Origin: Nitrososphaerota archaeon
Lineage (GTDB): Archaea > Thermoproteota > Nitrososphaeria > Nitrososphaerales > Nitrosopumilaceae
Assembly: GCA_028867595.1 (NCBI GenBank)
Contig: JAGWGB010000011.1
Coordinates: 1-43,992, forward strand
Length of the DNA stretch: 43,992 bases
Direction: 5' to 3'
The notes under the pieces are model-generated. The model saw only the letters and a list, made by a program, of their open reading frames with translations. It made no database searches and had not been told where the DNA came from. Of the stretch, positions 1-9,100 are shown one piece after another; position 1 is the stretch's first letter; every line of letters starts with the position of its first letter. Made by a program: the position numbers and the translations under genes.

Positions 1-119
1 AGAATATTGCTATATTTCTCTACTAGGGTGTTTTTAACATCATGGGATAATTGCCAGCGATCATAAGGCATATGTGTATGATTCGGTATTTTCACTGTGA
101 GATCTAGTATATCAGCCAA
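1..119 (-). CDS. hypothetical protein, truncated by the left window edge
   Basis: The minus strand is open from about position 228 down to base 1 without a stop. The most upstream usable start codon I find is TTG at 119; an ATG in the same frame lies at 71. The translated segment has an ordinary mixed composition (Trp, His and Pro residues, a charged end) rather than low complexity, so it may be the N-terminus of a real protein. I do not recognise the family. The open frame continues upstream of the TTG to a TGA near 230, overlapping the plus-strand ORF at 178, so at most one of the two is likely correct there. It could also be a decayed gene fragment. Confidence 0.35.
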   Translation of the reverse strand, partial: MADILDLTVKIPNHTHMPYDRWQLSHDVKNTLVEKYSNI

Positions 120-177
120 TGGGATTAACCACCTATAATAAACGCATATAGGCTTTTCGAGACGGTAGGGATCGGGT

Positions 178-444
178 TTGTTAGAAATAAAGCATTTGGT
201 AAAAATTTGTACGTATACTTTTCGCTTTGATCAAGCGAAATGCTATTATAACAGAAAACGAAAATTTTCATACTTGAGCACTCACTACAAAATCACCTTT
301 GAAGATGAGCCTAGGGGATATAAAACGTTATTTGAAAATAAGTTTCCGATTAGCTGTAATAGTGATGGCTCGTACATCATCTCGGATAAATGTCGCAAGG
401 TTCTTGATTCTAACAAAATTAAGTACCATCTTCTGACAGAATAA
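178..444 (+). CDS. small hypothetical protein
   Basis: An 88-residue ORF starting with TTG, rich in Lys, Tyr and Phe. The second half (from about residue 36) reads like a folded globular protein with a charged C-terminus. No membrane segment or signal peptide is visible and I do not recognise a family. An AT-rich patch near 144-151 could be a TATA box about 30 bases upstream, but it is weak. It overlaps the upstream part of an open frame on the opposite strand. It may be a real short gene or the remnant of one. Confidence 0.35.
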   Translation: MLEIKHLVKICTYTFRFDQAKCYYNRKRKFSYLSTHYKITFEDEPRGYKTLFENKFPISCNSDGSYIISDKCRKVLDSNKIKYHLLTE

Positions 445-934
445 AATCAGTTCCTAAACTAAACTTTACTGGCGTTTTGAATTAGGGTTATCCATTTGTT
501 ATTTCTCTTCTGCCCCAATCTGCTACTTCCGAAGGCGGTTTACCCTCTTACATGATTATACTATTTCATTTTATTTTATATTGATGCGTTATTGGGTTAT
601 TTTTTATTGTCAAATACAAAGCATGGATAGTCTTGTATGACAATTCATTGGACGGATCAAGTAATTCACGCCTAATTCCAAAATTTTCGATAACTTTCCA
701 CATGTCATCCAATGATATTTCCTGTACTTGCATGTTTGATAGTATTTCAATAAAGGTAGATACGTACGTGTATGTATCACAAACCTACACCCATAATCTC
801 TCAATATCTCATGTTAAAGCAATACATGCACCATTCCACGAGTTGCACAATTTTTGAAGTCGTGTATCATACAATTTCACAGCATACGAATCAGATTATG
901 AGATAATCAGAATCTATATGAGGCAAGTTGAAAA
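445..934. other. 490-base stretch without a convincing gene
   Basis: Two overlapping short ORFs on opposite strands (610-804 and 633-857) are the only open frames of note. Both have unusual composition and no promoter I can recognise. I see no tRNA fold, repeat array or mobile-element ends. A small hairpin-like run lies near 528-540. I treat this as intergenic. Confidence 0.4.
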
Positions 935-1219
935 TTAGCTTTCCATAACTGTGAAAAAATTTGCTATGTCTTTTTCGTAGACCAACTCATCCAAATGCAA
1001 TTTTATCTCGTCTAGTATTGAGGCATAGTCATCCCCGTATACTTCTTTTAACACAGGTCTCAAATATTCAGGGTGATCATAACAATCATCAATCCCGCTA
1101 TCATATAGCGCGTTAAGCCTGGCAACAAGTAGGTTGTACTTTGTATTTTGTCTTCTCATCAAGACCAGTTCCACACATGACACCAGAGCCATTTTGTGTT
1201 GATCAGATAGAGGACCCAT
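935..1219 (-). CDS. conserved-looking hypothetical protein
   Basis: A 94-residue soluble, acidic protein with predicted helical character and several Asp/Tyr pairs in the middle (YDSGIDDCYDHPEYL). No signal peptide, membrane segment or metal motif is evident. The ATG start at 1219 is well supported: an AT-rich TATA element at 1241-1248 lies about 26 bases upstream, the spacing of a leaderless archaeal transcript. It stands alone, 120 bases from the phosphate transporter gene on the same strand. Family and function are not recognised. Confidence 0.7.
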   Translation of the reverse strand: MGPLSDQHKMALVSCVELVLMRRQNTKYNLLVARLNALYDSGIDDCYDHPEYLRPVLKEVYGDDYASILDEIKLHLDELVYEKDIANFFTVMES

Positions 1220-1240
1220 TATCGGAACGGTACAGTGTTA

Positions 1241-1248
1241 TTTTATAA
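1241..1248 (-). promoter_or_regulatory. TATA box for the gene at 935-1219
   Basis: An A/T-only octamer reading TTATAAAA-like on the minus strand, centred about 26 bases before the ATG at 1219. The spacing implies transcription starting at or next to the start codon. Confidence 0.5.
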
Positions 1249-1339
1249 AATTTTGTATCGTAGAATTTACAATTGAAGATATCAAGTTTTCAAAAATTAA
1301 TGAAAAAAGTGTAATTCTAATTTTTAAAAAATTTCAAAA

Positions 1340-2326
1340 TCATTTGAATCCATTTATTGCCATGGTGATAACAAATGATACTGCTGCACCTGCTGGTATT
1401 GTAATTATCCACGCCCATACAATTCTCTTGCCCACTCCCCATCTTACAGCAGATAATCGCCTTACAGCACCGACGCCCATAATGCCTCCAGAAATTGCAT
1501 GTGTTGTACTTGCAGGGATACCAGCCCAAGCAAGAGTTGCAATAATTGTAGCGGCTCCAGTTTCTGCTGAAAAACCTTGGTAAGGTCTCAGATTAGTTAT
1601 TTTCATTGCCATGGTCTTGACTATTCTCCAACCTCCAAAGAATGTCCCAAGACTCATAGCTGTAGCAGCCATCAGAATCACGTATGAAGGAATCGAGAAT
1701 TTGGTGATAACGCCTTGTGTAAGTAAGATAAGTGCAATGATACCCATTGTCTTTTGCCCATCATTTGCTCCATGAGTCAATGAAAAGTATGCCGAAGAGA
1801 CAAGCTGAAGCCTGCCAAAAATGGAATTGACCGTATGCGGTTTTACTTTGGCAAAAATTTTCATTACTAGCAATGCAACTAGAAATGCTATTGCCAATCC
1901 AGCTATTGGGGAAACTATGATTCCTGTTATTACTGTTTGAAGGCCTCCAAAAATAATTGCCTTAGTTCCAACGCCTGCCAAGCCTGCACCCAAAATGCCT
2001 CCAACCAATGCATGACTGCTCGAAGTCGGCAGCCCCAGAACCCATGTTATGACATCCCACGTTATTGCGCCAGCTAGTGCGCCTATGATTATGTTAAGTG
2101 TTACAAAGTCAGGATTTATGATGCCTTTTCCTATCGTAGTTGCCACAGCAACACCAAATAGGAAAGGGCCTGTGAAATTTGCAAAGGCTGCAATTCCTAC
2201 AGCTGGAAGCGGTTTGAGTACTCTTGTTCCAACTATAGTTGCAATAGAGTTTGCAGCATCATGAAAACCATTTAGAAAATCAAAAACTAGTGCCGCTACT
2301 ATGGCTCCTATCGCAAGCGCAATCAT
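1340..2326 (-). CDS. pit: PiT-family inorganic phosphate transporter
   Basis: A 328-residue multi-spanning membrane protein of the PHO4/PiT family, which carries phosphate (often as metal phosphate) into the cell with H+ or Na+. Both halves of the internal duplication carry the family signature: NGFHDAANSIATIVGT near the N-terminus and LTHGANDGQKTMGI in the second half. The length suits the compact prokaryotic and archaeal form. It begins 7 bases after the stop of the DUF47 gene on the same strand. That pairing is typical: the DUF47/PhoU-like protein is thought to modulate the transporter. The two are very probably one operon read from about 2970 leftwards. Confidence 0.95.
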   Translation of the reverse strand: MIALAIGAIVAALVFDFLNGFHDAANSIATIVGTRVLKPLPAVGIAAFANFTGPFLFGVAVATTIGKGIINPDFVTLNIIIGALAGAITWDVITWVLGLPTSSSHALVGGILGAGLAGVGTKAIIFGGLQTVITGIIVSPIAGLAIAFLVALLVMKIFAKVKPHTVNSIFGRLQLVSSAYFSLTHGANDGQKTMGIIALILLTQGVITKFSIPSYVILMAATAMSLGTFFGGWRIVKTMAMKITNLRPYQGFSAETGAATIIATLAWAGIPASTTHAISGGIMGVGAVRRLSAVRWGVGKRIVWAWIITIPAGAAVSFVITMAINGFK

Positions 2327-2333
2327 AACCTAT

Positions 2334-2966
2334 CTATGTGTATTTTAGTACGACGTCTTCTATCGAGTCGGCAACATCAAGGCATCTATCAGAGGCCTCT
2401 TCCAAGGACTCGTAGATATCTTTCAGTTTTATAATGTTTATAACATCAGTTGTTTCCAATAGTGCCCCTACGGCTTTTCTGTATATGTCGTCTGCATTAT
2501 GTTCTATAGTGCTAACTGCACGGCAGTGCTCAATTATTGACTTGTTTACCTTTAGTTTATTTAGACTGGTAATCATTAGGTTGATCTCTTTTGTTGCATT
2601 TTGGAGCTCCTTTGCCAAGTCCAACATGTATGGAGGCGGAGATTTTATCTTGAAATTTACTATTCTGCCAGATATGCCTTCGATATAGTCTATAATATCA
2701 TCCGTTTTCGAGGCTATACGGGAAATGTCTTCCCGGTCAAGAGGAGTGATGAATGTTTTGTTTAGCTCCTCAAAGACAGAGTGGGTCAACCCGTCAGCTT
2801 CTCGCTCTATCTTTTTTATCTTAGAATGGTTTTCCTCTAGTTTTTCAAAGTTTTCAAATATCCCTACCAATAACTGGGATGCTTCTTCTGCCTTGCAGGC
2901 AAGATCATTTAATAGCGATAGAATCTCTTTTTCGTTTGATTTTATCCATGTCATCCATTGAGTCAT
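2334..2966 (-). CDS. DUF47 (PhoU-like) protein, PiT partner
   Basis: A 210-residue all-helical cytoplasmic protein. The repeated acidic motifs expected of the DUF47/TIGR00153 family are visible: EREAD near residues 54-58, DREDI near 98, DD..DY near 109, EHNAD near 155 and LEEASDRCLDVAD close to the C-terminus. In PhoU-like proteins these bind metal ions. Homologues commonly sit directly upstream of PiT transporters, as here (7-base gap), and are inferred to regulate phosphate uptake. The ATG at 2966 is the natural start. The divergent OppD-like gene begins 131 bases away, so the gap should hold promoters for both directions. Confidence 0.92.
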   Translation of the reverse strand: MTQWMTWIKSNEKEILSLLNDLACKAEEASQLLVGIFENFEKLEENHSKIKKIEREADGLTHSVFEELNKTFITPLDREDISRIASKTDDIIDYIEGISGRIVNFKIKSPPPYMLDLAKELQNATKEINLMITSLNKLKVNKSIIEHCRAVSTIEHNADDIYRKAVGALLETTDVINIIKLKDIYESLEEASDRCLDVADSIEDVVLKYT

Positions 2967-3097
2967 GTAGCTACTCTAAAGTTTCATAGTTAAATGTCTG
3001 ATGTATATAGGACACATGATCTATATAGTTACAAGAATTTGCTGCGATCAGGCAATTTTCAAAAGGCAAATTTACTTGAATCCCATATGCCAAGTGT

Positions 3098-4039
3098 ATG
3101 ACGTTATCAGTAAAAGATCTCAAAGTGCAATACAAATCAAGAGATAGAACAGTTCGTGCTGTTGATGGAGTGTCATTTCTTCTTGAAAATAATGAATCAA
3201 TTGGCATAGTAGGCGAGAGTGCCTGTGGAAAAAGTACGCTTGGGCTTGCAATCATAAGATCGGCATCAGGCGGAGAGATTGTTTCAGGCGACATATTGTT
3301 AGATGATACATCCATGCTAAAGATGTCAGAAGATGAATTTGCCAAGACCATCCTGTGGAAAAAGATATCCATGGTCTTTCAGGGTGCAATGAACTCGCTT
3401 GACCCCGTATTTTCCATAAAGGAGCAGTTTGAAGAAGTCCTAAAAAATCACCGCCATGAGGGAGACCGTATCAAAATAATAAACGAGGCAATAGATGCAG
3501 TAGGCTTGTCGCCATCAATACTGGGCAAATTTCCTCATGAATTGAGCGGAGGCATGAAGCAAAGAGTAGTGATTGCCATGGCATTACTTTTGAAACCAAG
3601 GCTTGTCATTGCAGATGAGCCAACTACTGCACTTGACGTGCTAGTCCAGGCTCAGATTCTTGGCCTACTTAAGAAATTAAAAAAAGGCGGAATGTCTTTT
3701 GTATTAATCTCACACGATCTTGGCATAATATCGGAAATAGCAGACAAGGTTGGGATAATGTATGCTGGAAAAATAGTAGAATTTGGAACTTTGCAAGAAG
3801 TTTATTCAGCACCAAAACACCCCTACACACAAGCATTACTCAAATCAATGCCAAAAATCAAGGGTGAACAGGATTTGATATCGTTGAAAGGAAATCCGCC
3901 TAGCTTGATTACACCGCCAAAAGGATGCAGGTTTTATGATAGATGCGTGCATGCAAAAGAAAAATGTAGAGAAGAACCACCTGTTATCAAAACAGAAACA
4001 GGATATGTATCATGTTGGCTCTATGAAGAGACAAAATAA
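3098..4039 (+). CDS. peptide/nickel-type ABC transporter ATPase, OppD/DppD-like
   Basis: A 313-residue ABC ATPase that powers an oligopeptide- or nickel-type importer. Walker A is GESACGKST (around residues 39-47), the signature is LSGGMKQR and Walker B is LVIADEPTTALD. The C-terminal oligopeptide-ABC extension is present, with Cys residues in GCRFYDRCVHAKEKC, which in relatives bind a metal or Fe-S centre. The usual partners (two permeases and a binding protein) are absent from this window. The matching OppF-like ATPase is 1.1 kb downstream on the same strand, separated by an opposite-strand gene. The ATG start is preceded by a weak AT-rich element near 3069-3076. Confidence 0.93.
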   Translation: MTLSVKDLKVQYKSRDRTVRAVDGVSFLLENNESIGIVGESACGKSTLGLAIIRSASGGEIVSGDILLDDTSMLKMSEDEFAKTILWKKISMVFQGAMNSLDPVFSIKEQFEEVLKNHRHEGDRIKIINEAIDAVGLSPSILGKFPHELSGGMKQRVVIAMALLLKPRLVIADEPTTALDVLVQAQILGLLKKLKKGGMSFVLISHDLGIISEIADKVGIMYAGKIVEFGTLQEVYSAPKHPYTQALLKSMPKIKGEQDLISLKGNPPSLITPPKGCRFYDRCVHAKEKCREEPPVIKTETGYVSCWLYEETK

Positions 4040-4058
4040 AAATTAAAAAAATTTTAAT

Positions 4059-4994
4059 CTAGTGAGAATAGAGTGTCTGATTCAAACCCGCACCGTTATA
4101 GTATGCGTTGTATGTGTTGATTGCATTTTGCAGTGCCATTTCAGTTCCAACTTCTATCTGAGTATTTCTGTCAGTGAGAGAATTCATACCGGGTCCTACA
4201 ATTGCTTCATTTGTGGTTGAGCTTGTAAGTCCAGCATAGTTAGTTGATTGTGTTGCTGCAAGCTTCTTAGCATGAATCTCTTGGAATATCTGAATTGCTT
4301 TGTTTAATGCATTTGCTTGTGCAGCATCTAGTTGACGACCAACAGTATTTTCATTTGTTGTAGCGCCTGGCTGCAGATTCACGTATGCAGTATCAATCTT
4401 TGTAAGTGTGTTTACAAGTGCAGTTGCTTGTGCCTCCATTGAGTTCCAAGTATCTTCTAATTGAGCCTGTCTATCAGGGGATTGTTCATTTGTGGTGCCC
4501 TGGCTCTGAAGAGTAGTGTATGCTGCATCTATTTTGGATAATTCAGAGACAATTGCTTCAGACTCGTTCAATGATTGGTCTCTTGCTTGAGCAATGAGAG
4601 CGTTTCTATCGCGTCCCTGCTCATCAGTTGTTGTACTGTTGAGGCCAAGATATCCAGTAGCCTGCAAAGAAACAAGCTGTCTGATGTGAATCTTGTCAAA
4701 CTCAGATAAGGCATTTTGCATAGATGTTTGGGAAGCCGTTGTCAAGTCACGTCCTTTTGTATTCTCGTCAGTTGTAATAGAAGTCAAGCCAGACCAGTTT
4801 CTCTCTGATGCGTTGTATACGTCGTTAAACATGTACTTGTCAGAGTAAACCATCGAAGCTCGTTGGTCAGCAACCCATTGTCGGTGTTCGATATCAGACC
4901 ATTGATCGTCTGCAAACACTTTGTTTAGATATACTGAACTTCCACTTAGAACTAAACCGGTAATCATTACCGCTGCTAGGAGTTTAACGTTCAC
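4059..4994 (-). CDS. secreted protein with about five tandem helical repeats
   Basis: A 311-residue protein with an N-terminal signal segment (hydrophobic residues about 4-20, ending near VFADD), so probably exported. The mature part contains about five repeats of 45-50 residues, each opening with a TT(D/N)E motif followed in most copies by a Gly/Asp-Arg pair (GRD, DRN, DRQ, GRQ). A helix rich in Ala, Gln and Asn follows and then a Thr/Gly-rich turn. The helices have heptad-like spacing. I do not recognise the family. It lies opposite to and between two peptide-ABC ATPase genes. The start is GTG at 4994, supported by a TATA box at 5019-5025, 27-28 bases upstream. A surface or S-layer-associated role is possible but unproven. 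Confidence 0.8.
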   Translation of the reverse strand: MNVKLLAAVMITGLVLSGSSVYLNKVFADDQWSDIEHRQWVADQRASMVYSDKYMFNDVYNASERNWSGLTSITTDENTKGRDLTTASQTSMQNALSEFDKIHIRQLVSLQATGYLGLNSTTTDEQGRDRNALIAQARDQSLNESEAIVSELSKIDAAYTTLQSQGTTNEQSPDRQAQLEDTWNSMEAQATALVNTLTKIDTAYVNLQPGATTNENTVGRQLDAAQANALNKAIQIFQEIHAKKLAATQSTNYAGLTSSTTNEAIVGPGMNSLTDRNTQIEVGTEMALQNAINTYNAYYNGAGLNQTLYSH

Positions 4995-5018
4995 GTTTGA
5001 GTATCATATATCATAGCC

Positions 5019-5025
5019 TTTAAAA
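5019..5025 (-). promoter_or_regulatory. TATA box for the secreted repeat protein
   Basis: TTTTAAA on the minus strand, centred about 28 bases before the GTG start at 4994. This matches leaderless initiation and supports the GTG as the true start. Confidence 0.5.
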
Positions 5026-5155
5026 CTTTGCGATACTGAGATTTTGACCAAGTGATCGCCTAATAGCCTAGATATTGACTAGAAAACTGAATTGATCCTT
5101 CACTGACAATTGGGCCTTTTATCACAGTTTTCTTGATATACTTGACAGATAAGTA

Positions 5156-6121
5156 TTGGCAGTGGAAGAGATCCTTTCTGTAAAGAATCTGGCGAAGTAC
5201 TTTGCAAAGGGGGGATTCCTGCGACAAAGGGAAGTAGTACGAGCTGTTGACGACATCTCCTTTTCAATTAAAAAAGGCCAGACCCTGGTGCTTGCAGGCG
5301 AATCAGGTTCTGGCAAGACAACCATAGCCCGTCTGATATTGAGGGCCATAGAGCCAGACTCGGGCGAGATAGTTTTTGATAATGCAAAAATAAGCAATGA
5401 TGCATCAAGTTTGAGAAAGATAAGAAAGGACTGTCAAATGATACATCAAGATCCTTATGCATCTATTGATCCAAGAATGAAAGTTTTTGACATAGTCAAA
5501 GAGCCACTGGATATACACAATCTTGGAAAACCAGACGAGCGAAAAAAAATGGTTTTTGATGCATTAAGAGATGTGAAACTAGATCCTGATGAGGTGATTT
5601 CAAAATACCCGCACATGCTATCAGGAGGCCAGAGACAGCGCGTGGTAATTGCAAGAGCTATTTCGACCAAACCCAAGATGGTCATAGCGGATGAACCAGT
5701 CTCGATGCTTGATGTCTCAGTCAGAGTTGGGATTTTAGAGTTGATAAAAGAATTACAAGACAAGCACGGCATATCATTTCTTTACATAACACATGATCTT
5801 TCTACTGCAAGGTATGTCGGGCATGTGATTGCCATATTATATCTTGGAAAAATAGTAGAATTTGGAAATATCGATGATGTGTTATCACAACCAATGCACC
5901 CTTACACACAAGCATTGATTGATTCAATTTCTGAGCCTGATCCAAATAATTTACACAGTGAGAGAAAAATTCGTGTTAACAATCCTTTGGATATTGATGC
6001 ATATCAGGGATGCAGATTCAGAGCAAGGTGTCCCTACGCCATTGAAAAATGCAAACAAGAGCCACACCTTGAATTGGTTGGGAATCAAAGAACTGTTGCT
6101 TGTTTTGTAAAGATAAACTAG
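5156..6121 (+). CDS. peptide/nickel-type ABC transporter ATPase, OppF/DppF-like
   Basis: A 321-residue ABC ATPase, partner class to the OppD-like gene upstream. Walker A is GESGSGKTT, the signature is LSGGQRQRVVIARA and Walker B is MVIADEPVSMLD. The C-terminal extension has the Cys pattern CRFRARCPYAIEKC. The first start is TTG at 5156; an in-frame GTG at 5162 fits better with the AT-rich TTGATATA element at 5133-5140 (about 25 bases upstream) and would shorten the protein by two residues. The stop overlaps the SMC stop by 4 bases on the opposite strand. No permease or binding protein is nearby, so the membrane part must be encoded elsewhere or the ATPases serve another permease. Confidence 0.93.
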   Translation: MAVEEILSVKNLAKYFAKGGFLRQREVVRAVDDISFSIKKGQTLVLAGESGSGKTTIARLILRAIEPDSGEIVFDNAKISNDASSLRKIRKDCQMIHQDPYASIDPRMKVFDIVKEPLDIHNLGKPDERKKMVFDALRDVKLDPDEVISKYPHMLSGGQRQRVVIARAISTKPKMVIADEPVSMLDVSVRVGILELIKELQDKHGISFLYITHDLSTARYVGHVIAILYLGKIVEFGNIDDVLSQPMHPYTQALIDSISEPDPNNLHSERKIRVNNPLDIDAYQGCRFRARCPYAIEKCKQEPHLELVGNQRTVACFVKIN

Positions 6122-9100
6122 TTTGCAACCTGTTGTACGTTAGAGAGTTTATGTGATACAACATGTGATACACCATTTCGTGGAAACACGCCGTAGATCA
6201 AGGTGGCTTTTTGCACTACAGAGTCTTTCAGTGATACCATTATGATCTGACTTCCTCCTGCTCGGTCTTCAAGTATTCTGGATAACCGTTCAGTGTTCAA
6301 TGCATCTAAGTGAGCATCAACTTCATCAAGAAGATAGAATGGCGATGGCTTGAGTTTTTGAAGAGCAAGTAAGAATGTAATTGCTGCAAGAGTCTTTTCG
6401 CCTCCACTAATTGAGGTAGATTCTCTTTTGGGCTTGTTTGGAAATTGTACCAAGTATGAAATGCCTGAAGAAAATATATCATCCTCGTTTTGGATTTCAA
6501 GCCAAGCATTTCCTCCTGTCATCTTGTTGAATATCTCGCGTATGTCCTTGTCCACTTTGTCATACGATTCCAAAAATGTTTGTCTTTTGTCTTTATCTAT
6601 TTCTTCAATAAATTTGACAATAGAGTTTCTTTCAGATTCAAGTTCATTCTTTCTGGTAGACATTGAACGATATCCATTTGAAACTTCGATGTATGTTTCA
6701 GGAGCTCGTGTGTTAAGAGAGCCAGACATTTGTTTCTTTTCTGCTTCAAGTTCTGCAAGAACTGGATCAACATCAAATGATTCAAGTAGGATGTCATATC
6801 CATATGAGAGAAGTGTTTTACGAATCTTCTCTTCGCTTTCAGAAAGATCCTTTAGGTCTCGTAAAATAGAGTCAGATTGTCTTTCCAATGCATTGATTTC
6901 TTTTGTTAGTGTTCTTTCGGATTCGTATTGATTCTTTAATTTTGCATCATATTCTTTGAGTGTAGATACTGAAGTTCCGGATGTCGATATCAATTGCTGT
7001 TCTTTCTCTCTCAATAAAACTAGTGAAGCGTCAAGAACCTCTTTTTCCTTTAACAGCGCTCTTGATTGTACCTCAAGATCGTGCTTTTCATGATTCAAAG
7101 AGGATTGCTCTTCAGACAGTCTACGCATGTTTGCCTTGTGAGAGTTTTCTTCATTAGCAAGCTCGGTAAGCTTTGCTGTCAGTTCACGAAATTCGGTTGA
7201 AATGGTACTTTGGGCACTCAATAAGGAAGAGCGTTTTTCGTTCAGAGAGGATATCATACTGGCTATTCTTGCTTGTTCTTCTTCGGCATAGTTTTCTTTG
7301 GTTAGGGATATTCGCTCCTCCAATGACGCAATGTAAGATTCTGTCTTGGACAGTTCAATTGCTATAGTTTCGTCTCTACGTTTGAGCTGAGTTATCCTAG
7401 AAGAAATTTGGTCAAGGGATACAGATATGCCCTTTAACTTGGTTTTGACGTCTGTAAGGCTCAAGTCTACATTGGCAAGTCCTGTTTCAGAGGCATTGTA
7501 TCTGCTTTCCAAGTTTCTTGTTATTCTTTCAATTTTTCTTATCTGTCCTTTTTTGTTTTGAATGAATTTCTTTAACAGTTCAAGGGATTGGACTAGACCA
7601 TCTACCGAAGTGCTAAGAAGTATTATCTTTGTAAGATTTGATATTTTGGAGTTGATATCTACAATGACTGCATTTGCGTCTGCTTCAAAGAACTGTCCAT
7701 CAATTGTGACTGCTTTATACCCTTTTTTAGATAGTGCGTATGCAGCTTCCTTTGAATTTGTTAAACTGATATTTCCAAAGATAAAGTTCTTGAGTGGTAA
7801 TAGTTTTTCATCACATTTTACAAAATCAGAAAGAATTCCAAGTACGCCTTCCTCTTGCTTGATTGTCATTTTGGAGTTTGTTATAGCATCAAGAGGAATA
7901 ATTCTGATTTTTGGAAGCTTCTTTTGTTGAGCAAACTCTGCAATTCCAAGTAGTGTTGCAAAATCATTTACTACTAATGCCTTTAGCCAGTCGGAGCCAA
8001 CGGATAAGATCGCTCTCTCATATTGTTTATCCCATGACAGCAATTCATAAACGAGTCCTTGTATTCCCAATCTCTTTGAGTCCTCCTTAAGTTTTGCAAT
8101 AGAGTAATCCTCATGCATTACTTCTTTTACAACTTTAATTTTTGCTTCATATTGTGCAGCAGCCTTGCTTGCCTTTTCAAAAATTAGTGTGGTTTCCTCA
8201 ACATCTTTTTCTGCCTTGGTGCGTTTATCACGCAAATCTGAAAGCCTAGACTTTAGTTCTCCAATGGCTGATTCATGGCCTGCCATAACTTGTCTGAGTT
8301 TTTGTTCGAGGTTGACTAGTTTGTTTTTTTCATCAGTCAGGGCAGTTGCTTTAGATGAGTTTTGATCAACTTTGTTTTGTATATCTAATTTTTCTTGTTC
8401 AAGTTTTGAGCTTGAAAGTTTTGCATCGTTTAGTGTACTGGTAAGGTTTCTTACCTTTTCATCTACCTTTATTTTGTTACTTGTAACTTGAGATTGCTGC
8501 CTTAATGTTTGATTGATTTCAGAATCAACTTGTGCAAGTTCTGCATTTGTATTCTTTTTTGAATCATTGATTGCATTAACTGAATTCTTTAATTCCATAA
8601 TCTGAGATTCCAAGGCAGAACGTTTCTCATGTAAACCTGAAAGTTCTGACTGAATCTCTGGCAGCCTAGACTCTATTTGCCCTATTCTTCTTGTACCCGT
8701 AGCTAGTTTGCTATTGGCTCCCTCAGACTGATGCATTGCAGTAGAAAGTTCAGAATCTATCGAAGCTTTGGCTACATTGTATGCGTTAACTTCTTCCATG
8801 AATTTTTGTTTCTCTTCTTCGAGTTTCTTTATCTCATCTCTTATCTGACTGCGCTGCTCATCGAATTTCTTGTATTCTGACTGGATTGCAGTAAGATTTC
8901 TGTCCTTTGAGACTTTTTGAGTCTCGATATCTCGTAGTTTATTTGAAGATTGGATAGCATAGAGCCTCTTCAGTTCACGGTCTAGAAAATCATACCGGAG
9001 TTGATTATTTCGTTCGGCTTCTAGTTCATCAATGCGTTTCTTTATCTCATCCATTCTGGCAAGCGCTATCTCAAGTCGCCTGTCTGCTTCATCTAGTTGC

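Noticed and set aside
610-857. Two overlapping short ORFs on opposite strands
   Set aside because: Unusual composition, no promoter at the leaderless distance, no recognisable motif; they overlap each other over most of their length.
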